Assembly: GCA_033980235.1 (NCBI GenBank)
Contig: CM067075.1
Coordinates: 10,948,292-11,012,291 of the forward strand
DNA: 64,000 nucleotides
Reading direction: 5' to 3'
Origin: Diadema setosum
Lineage: Eukaryota; Echinodermata; Echinoidea; Diadematoida; Diadematidae
Shown: one piece after another, positions 11,852 to 24,655 of the stretch
Numbering within the stretch: position 1 is the first letter of the stretch
Layout: each line of letters starts with the position of its first letter
The notes under the pieces: model-generated
The model's database searches: none
The model's input: the letters and a program-made list of their open reading frames with translations, nothing else
What the model was told of the DNA's origin: nothing
Translations under genes and position numbers: made by a program

Positions 11852-12245
11852 AAATGGATGATATCGTTTTAGTTCAGATTGGGCTTTGGGTTTCTAATAG
11901 TCTTTGATGATTTAATTTTTTTTTTTAAGATAATGAGAAACCTCCAATGAAATTTGATAAAGCATAATTCTGAGAGGAATTTTAAGTTTATTTGATGAAA
12001 ATGGTTTTGAAACGGCTGAGATATCCAAAACCAAGCAATCCTATACAAGTTGGAACCCATCTGTTACTATAGGATCGCTTTGTTTCACTTTGGATTTGGA
12101 TATCTCAAGAGCCACTTCAAAACATATTTTCATCAAATAGATTTTTAATTCCTCTTACAATTGTATGCTCTTTAACATTTCATAAAGTGGTTTATAAATA
12201 TCTCACAAAAAGTTAAGAACTGAATCTAAACACTATACCATTCCT
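11852..12245. repeat. TTAA-type MITE, family A, copy 2
   Basis: Carries the same landmarks as the copies at 0.79, 12.84 and 30.01 kb: GAGGAATTTTAAGTTTATTTG, the inverted TTTTCATCAAATAGA box, the central GGATCGCTTTG, and a right end CATTCCT followed by TTAA. The left end is degraded and abuts the GGATCC-ended MITE. Confidence 0.6.
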
Positions 12246-12838
12246 TTAATCCTTTAATGTTTATTAAGATTCGTATGGTGACGTTAACCGCCCTTTAAAG
12301 CAAATATCAGCCCCTACATAGAGTTAGCCTTGCTAAAAGGAATTAAAATAAGATCAAGAATGAAAGATTCCAACACCCATAAAAGTTTATAGTTGAATTT
12401 CAAAATTTTAAAACTTTTATGTGTTTTTACGAAACAGTGGTATCAGGTGCATTCATAGTAATGCAAATTTTATTCGGAGACGATGCATGGCATTGCCTGG
12501 CAACTCTTCCAATACTTTTCATACCTATAGATTATGTGAAATCTCTGTTAAAAAGATACAAATTTGCTATGATATAAACTTTACCCCTTTAAAGATTACC
12601 ATCATCAAATTAATATTGTTGTGTCAGACTCGTAAAAATGGAGATGCGGTCATAGTACAGTTCAGAAAATTGTGCTTTATTCAACAAACTTCCCATGGAT
12701 GACTGCTCTTGAGTCGGGATAAAACTAAACATTCAGTCTTCCAACTTACATTTTTACTTACATGGCATAATCAAACATTATTCCAACCATTGGCCTGCCA
12801 GGCCCGGAAATATAAGTCAAGCAAGATGATAAATAAAA

Positions 12839-13222
12839 AGGAATGGTACAGTATTGGTTGAGATGAAAATTGAGCTTTTAATTTTTTAGCGAGCTACAGA
12901 GAAAAAACTTATGAAATAGTACAGAACATACCATTTTAAGAGGAATTCAAAGTTTATTTGATGAAAATCGGGTTTGGAATGACTGATACATCCAAAAACA
13001 AAGTCAAACAAAGCGATCGGAATAAAATGTGGGTCCCACACTTTATCAGAATCGCTCTGTTTTGGATATCTCAGCCATTTCAAAACCAATTTTTCATCAA
13101 ATAAATGTCGAATTCCTCATGGAATTACATGCTCTTTCATATTTCATAAGAGGTTTCTCATTATCTCACCAAAAAATGTTAGGAACCTGAAATTAGGTCT
13201 CAACCAAAACTATACGATCCCT
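12839..13222. repeat. TTAA-type MITE, family A, copy 3
   Basis: The left end AGGAATGGTACAGTATTGGT and the right end AACTATACGATCCCT, followed by TTAA, are near-inverted. The internal inverted TTTATTTGATGAAAAT boxes flank a central AAAGCGATC / GATCGCTCT palindrome. It is non-coding. Confidence 0.7.
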
Positions 13223-13944
13223 TTAAGTTTGTGACATTTATGAAGACTAAATCCAAACAACCTAACTCCACATTCCTATTGGCACGATTGGTCAACTCAG
13301 AAGTTACACTTAACCTATAGCGATAAGGGTCTGGGGGTAGTGTTCTGCCCAACTTTATGACATGAACTTTCATGAACCCATGGACCTAACAATATCATAA
13401 TAACCAAAATTAACACCTTTTCTGTACAGACTCGAAGCGCTTCAACAATTTCAACAAAACACAAGAAAACAAAAGAGAGAATGACCAAAACAAACAATGA
13501 CTTCAAACTTGTCAGATCGTTAGCAGTGGAATAATATGAGTGCAATAAGATGTATATATAATTAATTTCTACTTCTGAGTTCGTGTCACTATGAGAGTAA
13601 CAGTTCAGATACGTGAGCAAGGAAATTAAGGAGTTCGTGTAAATATGAGGAATGATATAGTGAAGATGTGTCAGCGAGCAAACAGGAGTATTCTCAGTTG
13701 ATGACAGCGTCGCTTCTTTTGATTGTATATTTAAAGTCAAATGTCGAATGTCAACTCTTCAAAGTGACCGTCTGATGAAACCTTTATATTTTTCAATTTT
13801 ATATGATATGCTTTGATATACAAGGATCTTCATGAACCTGCCACTGTTCGTTTATTTTCTTTTATTTTCTGCTTTTGTTAATTTCCGTTCTCTTTCATTT
13901 TGACTCTTTGAATTATTCTTTGCATGTGTGTGTCTGTGTGTGTG

Positions 13945-13987
<43 letters not shown>

Positions 13988-14829
13988 TACCGTTCAGATT
14001 CAAACTGTAACATAGCGTGGAGTTTCGTTTCAGTCTGGCGAGCTTTTCCAGTGAGTCATAGCTAAAAATAGCCTACTAGTACATGTATGTACAACATTTG
14101 TACAGATGCATACACGTCATACCTTGTCTACGAGGTACTCTGAGAAAAAAAAAAATCTCACAAACAAAATGAAAGTGAAAAAGGCTGCAAAGTTGAATCT
14201 TTCCCCCTCATTTAATGTAGTTCAGTCAATCATTACAATGTCAATGAGGACATTTCAAACAGAAAAAAAGAGTAGATAAGACTATTTGCCCCCTTCATTT
14301 TATTAGTGAATTAAAAAAATCGATGTGTGTTTTGGAAGTTAGTATTCATATTTCATTTTAATGTAAAGTATAATGTATTACAAAGAGGCATAATTATGAC
14401 ATCGTAGTACATTTTTGATAGAGTTGGGGTTTTTTTCCTTCTCATACCTATACTTTTTTTTTTACATCAAATTAAGAATGCTTTGAAAATGACAATTTTG
14501 TGATTTGTTTTTTTATCAGTATAAAGTCATAAAAAGTCCATGTTATTTCCTAACTATATCTCACAATTATGCGAGAATAGTGTTCAAGATTTGCGACCTC
14601 TTTTTGACTATTTCAGGAAATAATATACCTTGTTGTATTTAAATACAAAATCAAGTAATCTATATTCACCAAGTACACAATCATATTTGAATAAATATCA
14701 CTTAAATCAAAACGCATCTGTAGATTACTTCCGCAATATATACGTGTGTCATCAACGAGAAGTATCATATCACAGATGGTGAGTAAACAAATGAAACCAT
14801 TCATAAAATCAAAACAAAGAAAATATGAT
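13223..14829. other. Intergenic, AT-rich, with a (TG)n tract
   Basis: (TG)n occupies 13926-13986. The minus-strand ORF at 13315-13740 (141 aa) has no recognisable domain and a composition typical of chance AT-rich ORFs. Nothing else is supported. Confidence 0.5.
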
Positions 14830-15215
14830 TTGTGAGAGTGAGTGTGTGTGATAGAGAGGGAGGGGCGGAGGGAGGGAGGGAGGAGGGGGCGGGGAAGGGA
14901 AGGGGGAGTGAGAGCGGAAGGGAAGAACACTGGGGAATCCCCGGAAGTCTTGTTTTGTCTGGGTACTCTCCCGCTCAAGTGCAAATAATTGAAACCACTC
15001 TGGTCGCCGCTGAGCAGTGCTGTTTGATACTGCTGTTCGATACGAGTCGCAGCAGGACTTGACACTGATACTGACTCATTATCATATTTTGGCGTCCACG
15101 TCGCTCCAACTGATCGTACACTGGGTGGAGCAGTGGGGAGAATGCGGGGAATTCCTGTTGCAACTTTTATGGCAGCCAGCTCAGGTCGCGCATAACTCCT
15201 CTTAAGGAGCTCCAT
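14613..15215 (-). other. Long minus-strand ORF of unknown status over a GC-richer island
   Basis: This 200-codon ORF starts MELLKRSYARPELAAIKVATG. Its first half lies in a locally GC- and CpG-richer stretch (about 14830-15240) and has a fairly protein-like composition. The second half is low-complexity (SLPRPLLPPSLRPS, from a GGGA-rich tract) and then AT-rich. I recognise no domain. It may be an exon, a promoter-proximal GC island, or chance. Confidence 0.2.
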
Positions 15216-15458
15216 GTTCTTGCATATCGCAGGGGACGCTTTGACTTGGCATCGGAGGTTTGATACTAATAAAACGTCACAGGGTTTATTTAGAGAGCAA
15301 TGTAGAACTAGAAAGTGGTAAGATGACGGTATGGTGGGTGTATAAATGCTTCATTTGCTTTCTCATACAATCGGGATTTTTTTCGCTTATTTTCACCATT
15401 TCATGTTGCAATATTCTTCGCGTCATCCCTTCTATCTCCACCATGTGTTCTTTCTCTC

Positions 15459-15512
15459 ACACACACACACGCACACACACACACACACACGCTCGCGCAC
15501 ACACAAACACAC
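15459..15512. repeat. (AC)n microsatellite
   Basis: About 26 dinucleotide units with minor interruptions. Confidence 0.85.
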
Positions 15513-15634
15513 ATATTTTTTTGTTATCTTTCTCTTTTTTTACCGCTCTATCAATGTATTATTCGTTCACATTTTTAAATCTTTATCTTTTAATCCATCT
15601 GTTGGTAGATCTATGAATATAGCGTATATAGGGC

Positions 15635-15756
15635 TAGCCTTTTGTCAAGGCCCTCTCGCTGTATGGTGAAGAGAGCCCAGCTGAGTGGGGTTCAGCGCGC
15701 TCGGCTGGGCTCGCTTCGCTCGCCCATTACAGCGAGAGGGCCTTGACAAAAGGCTA
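15635..15756. repeat. Short hairpin element
   Basis: The arms TAGCCTTTTGTCAAGGCCCT (from 15635) and AGGGCCTTGACAAAAGGCTA (ending 15756) are perfect inverted repeats extending about 28 bp. A second, inner palindrome around AGCCCAGC/GCTGGGCT lies between them. The element is about 122 bp, non-coding and MITE-like. Confidence 0.65.
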
Positions 15757-17631
15757 ATATAGGGCATACCTAACAGATATCTCTTACCATTTGTCCGCAT
15801 AATATGCCTATAAACATCATGATGATGTTGATAACAACTTGTGGTTACGTAATAGCAATAATAATGATCTATAGCGATAATAATGATGATGAAGTTGATT
15901 GTCTATATGCATACGCTGAATAAAGCTTTTTGTCATAATTCCAAGAAAACATAGTACATACTAAGATTAAAATTTTTTTTATTTGTATATTGTTTTCCCT
16001 TTTTTCGAGTAATCTGTGTTTCACATGTTTTACATAAAGCTTTGCTTCTCAGAAGATCATTCTTTTCCCATCGCTTTATCTATTCTTTGTTACCATTGAA
16101 AAGTGTGCATTGCTTTTCTGTTATATACGATTATCCGTATATTATGTAATTACATTTCACGACTTGTCCCCTTTTTATTGCTCAGCAAAATGTATATCTT
16201 ATACTATGTATTACTTTTTTTGGATTGAACTAAAGTTTAAACGAATTGAAAACAAAATATCAAATCCACTGTCAGCACAAACGAATGTGATACAACAGTT
16301 ATCAACAACACACATCAATCTTACGTAAAATTTGTACAATCATATCTATAGCATTCTCGTACATAATTTGTCTAAAAAAAAGTACATTGTATTTTCATAC
16401 AATAATATTTATGCTTCTGGCTTCGTTCCAGGTCACAGGCCTTGAGTTTTACTGTGCTCCAGTAATTTGCCATCATATTTCCGCATACTGACGTAATCGT
16501 TTTGAGATTCTAAACCTTCAAAATGCAAAACCTTCAAAATTGACTGCTATGATCATTGGGAAATGAATGTATTTCTGTACTAACGAAATCACTGAAGTGA
16601 GTAACACCAAAAGCTGTAACTGTTCGGGGACAGGCTCCATCATGTCTAGATTCAGTTTAGCTAAACGTGAAGAGAAGAATGGAAAGTTACGGGACATGGG
16701 AAGCGATGTCATGTTCATTAGGAAAACCCCTATCATAATGAATCATCGGGGCTCACCTGGGGTTTGTTTACAATTGCGTGTGTGTGGTCATTAGTATTTC
16801 TGTCTGTCCTTCTTCCTGTCTTTCTTTTTTTCTTTTATATGAGTAAGGTCTACCAGACAGTGTATCGAATCTGGCGTGTACAGAGAGAATGATTCAAAGT
16901 TCCTTTAAATATTATGTACTCATGTGAGCGTTATGTATGTTACTTTGTATTACTAATTTTCTTTATGAGGAAATAAGATCATTTGAATTGAATTGAATTG
17001 AATGGAATAGAAAATATAAGAGACAAAAGTAGAAAATTCCTGCAGGTATTAATTATTTATGCATGCAGACCTCGATATTTTTTATACTTATGCCTTTGCG
17101 TGTCTGTGTGTGTGTGGGGGGGGGGGGAGGAGGAGTTCTACGTGTAAAGGTTCTTGCATATGGGATTAAGTAACTTTAGCTCATAAGTACTGTATACAAA
17201 TAGATGAAATCAATGAAAGGTCAGGTGTTTGGCAGTGTACATAAAAAAATAACTAATCTAACTTTTGTTGTCTTGTTCAAGAGATGACGTAATCAAATCA
17301 AAAGAGCATCACAACATGAGCTCTGTATGTTTGTTTGTATGTGCGTGTGTGTGTGTGTGTGCGTGCGTGTGTGTGTGTACAGTCCTGTCTGATGTCATAT
17401 CGATATGGTATTACAATATAACGCGCGATGAAACGATATATACTTTACTATAGGACATAAGTGTTAAGACACAAACAGGAGATCCCATCATGAGTTGGAG
17501 AAGCACCTCACGTATGCCTACATATGGGAGATTGAATATGGATCTGTTCTTTCTGAAAGACGGATCTGGATACCTGTATCCTTCTAAATTCGGTGAAAGG
17601 TGACCAGTGAAAGGGCAATCAGCGGAAGGCT
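15757..17631. other. Intergenic; LINE tail and small microsatellites only
   Basis: At about 16880-17005 a plus-strand segment ends in four TTGAA repeats, a likely 5'-truncated LINE 3' tail. (TG)n occupies 17340-17378, and a G-run lies at 17115-17127. No ORF shows a recognisable domain. Confidence 0.45.
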
Positions 17632-17635
17632 TTAA

Positions 17636-18018
17636 AGGCATACTTTACAATCTGCAGATGGTAACCTAGCCTATAGCTAACCAAATATCTATCACTAGTG
17701 TTTCCTTCATTTTAAAATGTGAGTTAATGATATAAACAACCACTATAAAACTTTGAATCCGTATTATCGATGTTAAGTATTGTTCAATATACAGACTGTG
17801 AACAATAGTTATAATAAAAATGTTTCCAGACTAAACTGTCTATAGTTATGGTTTATTAAGAAAAATGCTGATATCTCATTATATTTTAGGCTTTATTTTA
17901 AATTTTATATGGTAGGATGTTTTGTGATAGGTATCCTACAACAGACCTACACTATTATGCGTCAAATGTGATATCTTGAAATTTTTTAAATCACTACTCC
18001 CAAAGGTACACTGGACCT
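17636..18018. repeat. TTAA-type MITE, family C, copy 1
   Basis: A 383-bp element flanked by TTAA on both sides (17632-17635 and 18019-18022). It starts AGGCATACTTTACAATCTGC and ends AAAGGTACACTGGACCT. Landmarks GTATTATCGATG, GTTATGGTTTATTAAGAAAA and GGTAGGATGTTTTGTGAT recur in the copy at 58.2 kb and, partly, in the copy at 23.75 kb. Confidence 0.75.
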
Positions 18019-18022
18019 TTAA

Positions 18023-18540
18023 CAACTGGCACAGTGCCACGGGAGTGAGAAAGAATGGGGAAAAAATGAACAACAAATAAAAGAGCACCGAGCATGCGTG
18101 CACGTGCATGCGATATATATACATTTTTCCTCCTCAGTGTATATCTCGCACCAATTTTCTCGCGAAAAGGAAACTGCGAAGAAAAAGGAAACATGTCATT
18201 CAAAATCCATTATTCGCCAATAAACAGACATATATCAACATTCACACATGTTGGCACATTCTTAGGCTCATTCATAAATGTCGCAGTCACGTGGTTGTAA
18301 TCTTGAATTATTATCACAAACCTTGAAGGGGCAGGATATTAAGAAGCAGGTTTGTCTCGATTCATAAGAAATCACCCAACACACAATAAAATTAAAGAAC
18401 GGCATGTTTTATCGAGTCTTTTTTCTACACCACTCCTCGGGAAACAAACTACAAAACTTCTAAATTTTGACGTAAACGTAGACGTGACGAAATTGACGAA
18501 ACGAATATAACATCCCCATCATTGTGATCGCCAAAAGAAG

Positions 18541-18571
<31 letters not shown>

Positions 18572-20639
18572 GAGCAGTGAGTGATTACTGACAGTATAAC
18601 CTGTAATTGCATGCCGTCGGGTTCTAGTTTTGCAATGGGGTATTTTGTCACAAACAAACAAACAAACCAGCAAACAATTAAACAAACAAAACACACCACA
18701 AGAAATGACTGTTTCCGTCATAAATCATTATCCTTGCAAACAAGGCTTATAAAACGAATTCTAAAACATTAAAATCTTACGCACGCATGCATTTATTTTG
18801 TGGAACAGCTTTGTTGTAAAATAATGATGAACAGGAAGTGCTGACTCTGAACATCATCACGAACGCCTAAAGGGAATACCCCAGACTAGAGTCTTTACTA
18901 TCATTAGAAATTATATACAATTATTGTATTTTACAGTAGACGCTTTGATCTATTTTGACCATTGGACAGGCCCTGAACTTTTCATTTTCACTATTTTTTG
19001 TTGTTGCTGTTGTTGCTGTTACGGTTCGGTCTGGCTAGAAAAGATGACACAGTTAGCTCATGATTTAATACTACACTGTATGTTGTTGTTGCTGCTGTTT
19101 TTGCTATAGAAAGTGATTTTGAATATCGGCATGCTTCTAAGACTTGGCACTTATTAGATGAGTGGAATTTATGGTAAACCGTATATGAACTTAATAATTG
19201 TCACCAATTTTATTTGCTATGTGCTTTTCAGCACTGACGTGTTTCCGAAATTATACACTGCTGCAGTTAGATCCGAGAGATGTTTGACATGAATTATAAG
19301 AACGGTTCAAGCTCTACTGTGCAGCCTGCCATGTGTAGGGAAAACCGTGCTGTATCGGTATTTGGAAATGCTGTCATGTTTGGACACTCAGTGCATGTGC
19401 ATGAAAATAGGGACTGGGTTTATGTTTAGAACCCAGTCTCGAGTGGGCTCAATAAAAAGTTATGATATGAAACTATTGACGGCTGTATAGGTTAATAACT
19501 GGTGGTAATTCAGGATCAGTTTTCAACCTGACTTCGTAAGGACGACGTAGTGTAGTCAGGCTGTGAAAGAACTGTTGAATGTAGCAACACAGCAACAATA
19601 ATCGATCGGTTGTATGTTCGTTTGTATTTCAACGATTGAATGGTGAGACTCAACATGAATGAATTATTATGCCATTTCTCACACGTTGCGTTTAGATTGT
19701 AATGCCCTGGACCTATTGATTGACAATGCCATGCACATTAACGTGCGTCAGACAACAATTATCCACCTGCAAGAGAAATTGGCTAAGTCAGATCTTTTTG
19801 GATTGGGAATGGTGTATTTCTCGCATCGTGAAATCTATATGCCACCGTTGAAAAGGATGTTTACGGAGGGAGTTTGACACGAGAGTATTCAACCACGGTT
19901 CGCTCGCGACAGCTGCGCTATACAATCACTGTGCAGTGCCATACCCTCACGCAACGGTCTGGAGTTCAGTTTCAACTCTCTCCCTCTCTCTCTCTTCACG
20001 CACATACACTGTCTGGCGTACACACAACGATTAGCATCTCAATACGAAACCGAGGAGGCGAAATACAGGTGTCTGCGTGATAGCGCGAACACGCATTGAG
20101 TGCATTTACACTGGGTTATGATTGTGTGTGGTACTGTTTTAGCGCGTAACAGAGTGGATATAATATCGAGAGGATGTAACAACGACGAATTTGGTGAGTA
20201 CATGTATATATTCTACTTGATGATATTGATAAGACTCAGAGGTATCAAGCTATCACGATGCCAAGCTTTATTTCCTCTGATATTTACCAAATTTGTATAG
20301 CCAAGCTGTAAGGTTGCTGATATTTTATGGATATTAACTTGAAGTTGTCCTTTCGAGCATCAAGTCAACGGTAAGGTGGAACGGGTACGTTTTTCGTCGC
20401 AATTCTGCATTCGTGATCGTTGCAACTGATAGTATAATATCTTCTGATAGATTTGATTTAAATTGTTTTCAGACGTCTCACAAGATAATTATGTAATTTT
20501 GGTCGTTGCACCTTGCGGTATTAACTCGACTCAATCCTAAGCTGTGGGCTCTACCAAGAATGAAGGAAACACTCTCCACATACGGGAGTTATTAAGGCGC
20601 CACACAGGCAGAGGGGGAAACGAACTAGTGTCAGTGAAG
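18023..20639. other. Intergenic; (AAG)n and no gene
   Basis: (AAG)n lies at 18535-18570 and (CAAA)n at 18652-18690. Short TTG/CTG repeats occur near 19000 and 19085. ORFs are short and unrecognised. Confidence 0.5.
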
Positions 20640-20748
20640 GATCCAGAGGGGGGGGGGGGGGGTGGGGGGGGGGCGGGCTAACGCGTGCGACCCCCTTATT
20701 TTGTAAAGACGCCTCCCCTTTACAGAATTCCTGGATCCGCCCCTGAAC
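20640..20748 (-). repeat. GGATCC-ended MITE, copy 2 (inverted, short)
   Basis: The reverse complement matches 11691-11848: CTGGATCC/GGATCCAG ends, a G-run next to one end, and CCCCTTTACAGAATTCCTGG at the other. The centre is shorter than in copy 1. Confidence 0.6.
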
Positions 20749-20749
20749 T

Positions 20750-21731
20750 CAGGGGAAACAAACAGTATAGTTCTACTGCTCGAGAGAGCGATGTTTTCTC
20801 AGGCAGGGTCAGTATTTCAAAGATTCTTGGACCCCAAGCAAGGAGTTTACAATGGACTAGACTCCTCTGGTACCTCCTTGCCTAAAGGCCTGTGGTGACT
20901 TACTAGTACCATGGAGCTAGCTCCATGCTAGTACCTTCCTCTCTGTCCTGTACACGTACTGTAGTAGTGCAGTAAATTATCGTCGTGAAGCAGGGAGGTT
21001 TCGTCTTTCTTCCACCTCCCTGGTCTCACCAAGGAGTTTGTCTCACCCCCCCCCCCCCCCCCCCGTGTCGTGAAGGGACAACGGTACAGTCTGAAACCAG
21101 TGCATTGGGTAGCACGACCAACCGACCCAAGCTCTCCTCCCTGAGTCACTCTCTCCTTCTCGGCTCCGGCCCCCATGCCAGAGACGGCGGCGTAGATGCA
21201 AATTTAGGCCTTTATGTTGTTATCGGGAGTGACTGAACTTTGCTATTTCATTAAATGTAATGGGGATTGAATTGTGACGAAGTGAATGGTGACTCGACTT
21301 GAAGCAAGCAAGAATCATCAGTGTATCAGATCAAAAATTCACAGGACAACGCTAGCTGACACGCACCCACGCGCTCACGTTATGTCGCCAGACACACCAG
21401 ATAATGATTGAGAGCTTATCTATCAGGATACTCAGGGGCCCTGGAAATAGCTTAAATTACTGCAGAGGCAATGACAACGTATCCAGTCATTGAGATGGTA
21501 AACGATTGTACTAAATTGTATAATACACAAAAGCGAAATAATTATATCACGTGGCTAGCATGTCTATATTCTACAATGCACAACTTCATATACTCCGTAA
21601 TATGCTTGCATATTATGAGACATAATAATTCCATTATATTGGATGGGATGAAAGAACAATTGATTATCACAGTACTAGCAAAAATTTAGTCTTGAACTTC
21701 GAATGAATCATGGCATATATATGTATAAATT

Positions 21732-21771
<40 letters not shown>

Positions 21772-21790
21772 TGTATGCTATGTGTGTATT
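20750..21790. other. Intergenic; no gene seen
   Basis: Contains a C-run at 21044-21064 and (TG)n at 21738-21776. A few 60-80 codon ORFs lack recognisable motifs. Confidence 0.45.
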
Positions 21791-21794
21791 AGGC

Positions 21795-22490
21795 TCTACA
21801 CTGACATTAATTTCGATTGCCCTTTCGGGCAACCAAAATCATCAAATTCCACTTTTTGATTGCCCGAAAATGGCACATGACATTTGGTGGCCCGAAAGAA
21901 TAACTATTTAGAAACGCATAAGGTTATAGAGCATTTAATAAAAACAGTGTAATATAAACCATGATAACTATGTGAAAATTAGCAGGCATGGTAAATGGCT
22001 TCAATTACCACATACTGCTACGAAGTTCACTACGTCTAACATATTCATTATTAGATTGAGGCATAAACATGATATATTTCTTCATGACACATATTCATGA
22101 AATTATGATATATTAAAAAAATATAAGCCTATATAAAACAACAACTACAACTGATTGACCGTACTCAGGGTATACCTAGTTTTATTAATAGATAGATAAA
22201 ATTTGGCGGAGTATATTTGACCGGGAGAAGAAAAATAGTATGGCCTTGTTTTGGAATAAAACAAACTGAGTTTGGCCATGTAGATTAAATCTGGCAACCC
22301 TGGTCGCGGCAGCTAACTGAAATGCGTACAGTAAGTTATTAAACACTGAGCCGCGAGTTTTTCTCCTCGAAAAGCAATCTATGCCTATAATGTACACATC
22401 ACGCACAAGCTATTGATGGCCCCATCAAAACATATTTAATTTCTTACAATATGGTGGCCAGATATCTATTTACGGTGGCCCGGATAACAC
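21795..22490. repeat. Probable MITE with GGCTC...ACACT ends and GGTGGCCCG motifs
   Basis: It starts AGGCTCTACACTGACATTAA and contains repeated GGTGGCC(C/A)G motifs in both orientations. A related end, in inverse orientation, lies at 52860-52925 (AGTGTTGAGCCCT with GGGCCACCAGAG). Boundaries are approximate. Confidence 0.4.
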
Positions 22491-22532
22491 GACAGTTTCT
22501 CCGATTTTGCTTCCTCCAAGGAATATAGGGCT

Positions 22533-22600
22533 AGAGTTAGGGTTGTGATAGGGCTTTAGGGTTAGTTTGATACAGTGTATTAGGATTAGGGTTAGGGTTA
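22533..22600. repeat. Interstitial telomere-like TTAGGG tract
   Basis: Degenerate runs of GGTTAGGG and TTAGGGTTAGGG occur within 68 bp (GAGTTAGGGTTG, TTTAGGGTTAG, GGATTAGGGTTAGGGTTA). The repeat unit matches animal telomere repeats. Confidence 0.55.
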
Positions 22601-22781
22601 TGTGGTTGGTATAGAATTTACGTTTGGCTCTAAATAGCGTGCATATAATTATCATTAATTCATGGGAGCAACTGTCGCAGGAGCAAATTGCCATGAAACC
22701 GACCCCGGGCCACTCGACCACTACTAATGTCGAACTGTACATTTGATTATAATAGGCATATAAACATATAGATATGGTTAT

Positions 22782-22890
22782 TATATTATATTATATATTA
22801 TATTATATTATATTATACTATACTATACTATACTATATTTTATCATATTATATTATATCAAATTATATTATATAATGTAATAAATTATAT
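22782..22890. repeat. (TATTA)n / (TATAC)n pentanucleotide tract
   Basis: An imperfect AT-rich pentamer array of about 110 bp. Confidence 0.75.
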
Positions 22891-22899
22891 AGGGTCCTT

Positions 22900-23750
22900 T
22901 AACTTATACACATGAGTTTTATCGCAAAACGATTAAACTCCATTTTTGTCAATATGAAATATTTGCAATTAAACCTTCTAAGATACAAAGAAAATGAACA
23001 GAAAGTATGCAATATTTTTCACTATAACTTCAAGAATATTTCTTGTAACAGGCCATTCTGCTGTTTCCGATGGAGGACTTATACTTAAAAAATGTTTGAA
23101 ATGGCTCCTAACCTGTTTTTTTTTTTTCGATCAAACTCTTCATGTATAAGCATGAAAACAGTTCACAGTTTGAGTATATCAGACAAGTGACATGTAGGAC
23201 CACAAAACTGTGTTTTGCGGTAAAGATACATGACAATACATATGGGCTATAGGCTAAAGTTAAGGTGATATTGTTGTGTGGTGATATGTTAAGGTGATAC
23301 TTGTGTAGTATTTTTCATTCTGTATAATTTATAGGAAAAGTCACTTATCCAACTTCTTTTCCCCTTCCTTCTCTCTCCCTCGCTCTTTCGCGATTCATGA
23401 TTGCTGCATGTCCACCTTGCAAGACGTATTTGTGACGATGCATGCCTTCTTTACACGCCACATGCATTTAAACTATGGTCCATGCTTAAACAGAATGGTA
23501 ACAGCGCGCTGGAAAAGACATTCCAACGAAAGACTTACAGTCCCGTGACCTTTGCGGCTATTTTAGTCTGCGATTACGTATGAATATTGACTGAATGAAG
23601 CTGTACTTGTTGTGGGGTTTGCTAGACGTGTGTGTTTGTGTGTACTTACTCATTGTCTGGTTTCCCCTCTGATTGCAATGAGCTATAGTTCCCACCATCG
23701 ATTCACTTCTTAGTCTATAGAAATTAGAATGTGCTCTTTGAAATAAGTTC
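22900..23750. other. No gene seen
   Basis: AT-rich sequence without recognisable coding, tRNA or repeat structure. Confidence 0.4.
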
Positions 23751-23754
23751 TTAA

Positions 23755-24125
23755 AGGCATTATTTACCATATACGGATGAAACAAAAGCCCATGCTTTAG
23801 TGCTTTAAAATATTACTAAAATGGCAGTTAGATATAGAATCAACCAATATAAAAATGTTAATCAGGACTTATAACCAAATGTTAAGTACACGTATTATTA
23901 AATATACAGAATGTGAACAATAGTTGTATCAAATTGTTTTTAGAATTAATCGTCTACAGTTATGGTTAGTGATATCTTCATAATATGTTGTATATACTGC
24001 AAAATTTTTATTTGGTAGGATGGTTTGTGATACAACTGACCTACTTATAAATGCATGAAATGTGATAATTCGAACAATATATATATATTTTTAAAGATCA
24101 CTGTTTCCAATGGTAAACCATACCT
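23755..24125. repeat. TTAA-type MITE, family C, copy 2
   Basis: A 371-bp element between TTAA at 23751-23754 and 24126-24129. Ends are AGGCATTATTTACCAT and AATGGTAAACCATACCT, with 13 of 17 terminal bases inverted-matching. It shares GTCTACAGTTATGGTTA and GGTAGGATGGTTTGTGAT with the copies at 17.6 and 58.2 kb. Confidence 0.75.
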
Positions 24126-24499
24126 TTAACCGCTTACAAGGGATTTGTTATGAATACTGACAGGCATGTTCTTGCAGCCAAACCACTTCGGTTGGATATC
24201 AAATACTATTGTGCTTATAATAGTAATCCATTCAAGAGTCTTATAAGTGGCTAATGGTATAATGGGACGGTTTCAGTATTGACTGCGTCTTTTAATTTCC
24301 CCGTACAATCCAACAAGTTCAAAATACGGGAAATTGATGTGTCTTCCCCTGATCATGCTGTAACCTGCAAATCTTACGTGCATCTGTCTTTAGTTTTACA
24401 TCTTGTATTTTTTTTTTAAGACAAGAGGCGCTGTTTCTGTGGCTCTACATGTTAAACTACTATTATTTTTGTTCTTTTCAGTCCCGAAAAATATCGCAT

Positions 24500-24655
24500 T
24501 GTGTGAATATTCAATGTTTTATCATTCGTGAGACGGTTCGAATATTACATTCGGTGCAAGTTCAACGCTTCGCGTCGTTGAATAGAAAGATTAAACTTGA
24601 ACGCTAATGTAATATTCGGAACCATCGCACTCATAAACATTGAATATTTGTATAC
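24500..24655. repeat. Palindromic element with CAACG/CGTTG loop
   Basis: TGAATATTCAATGTTT...GAATATTACATTCGG on the left pairs with CTAATGTAATATTCGGAACC...AACATTGAATATTTG on the right. The loop contains TTCAACGCTTCGCGTCGTTGAA. It is similar in plan to the palindrome at 61.33-61.52 kb (GTTTATGAGTGCAATGG arms, TTCAACG loop). Confidence 0.55.

Noticed and set aside
13315..13740. 141-codon minus-strand ORF
   Set aside because: AT-rich composition, no domain, and no splice or promoter context.
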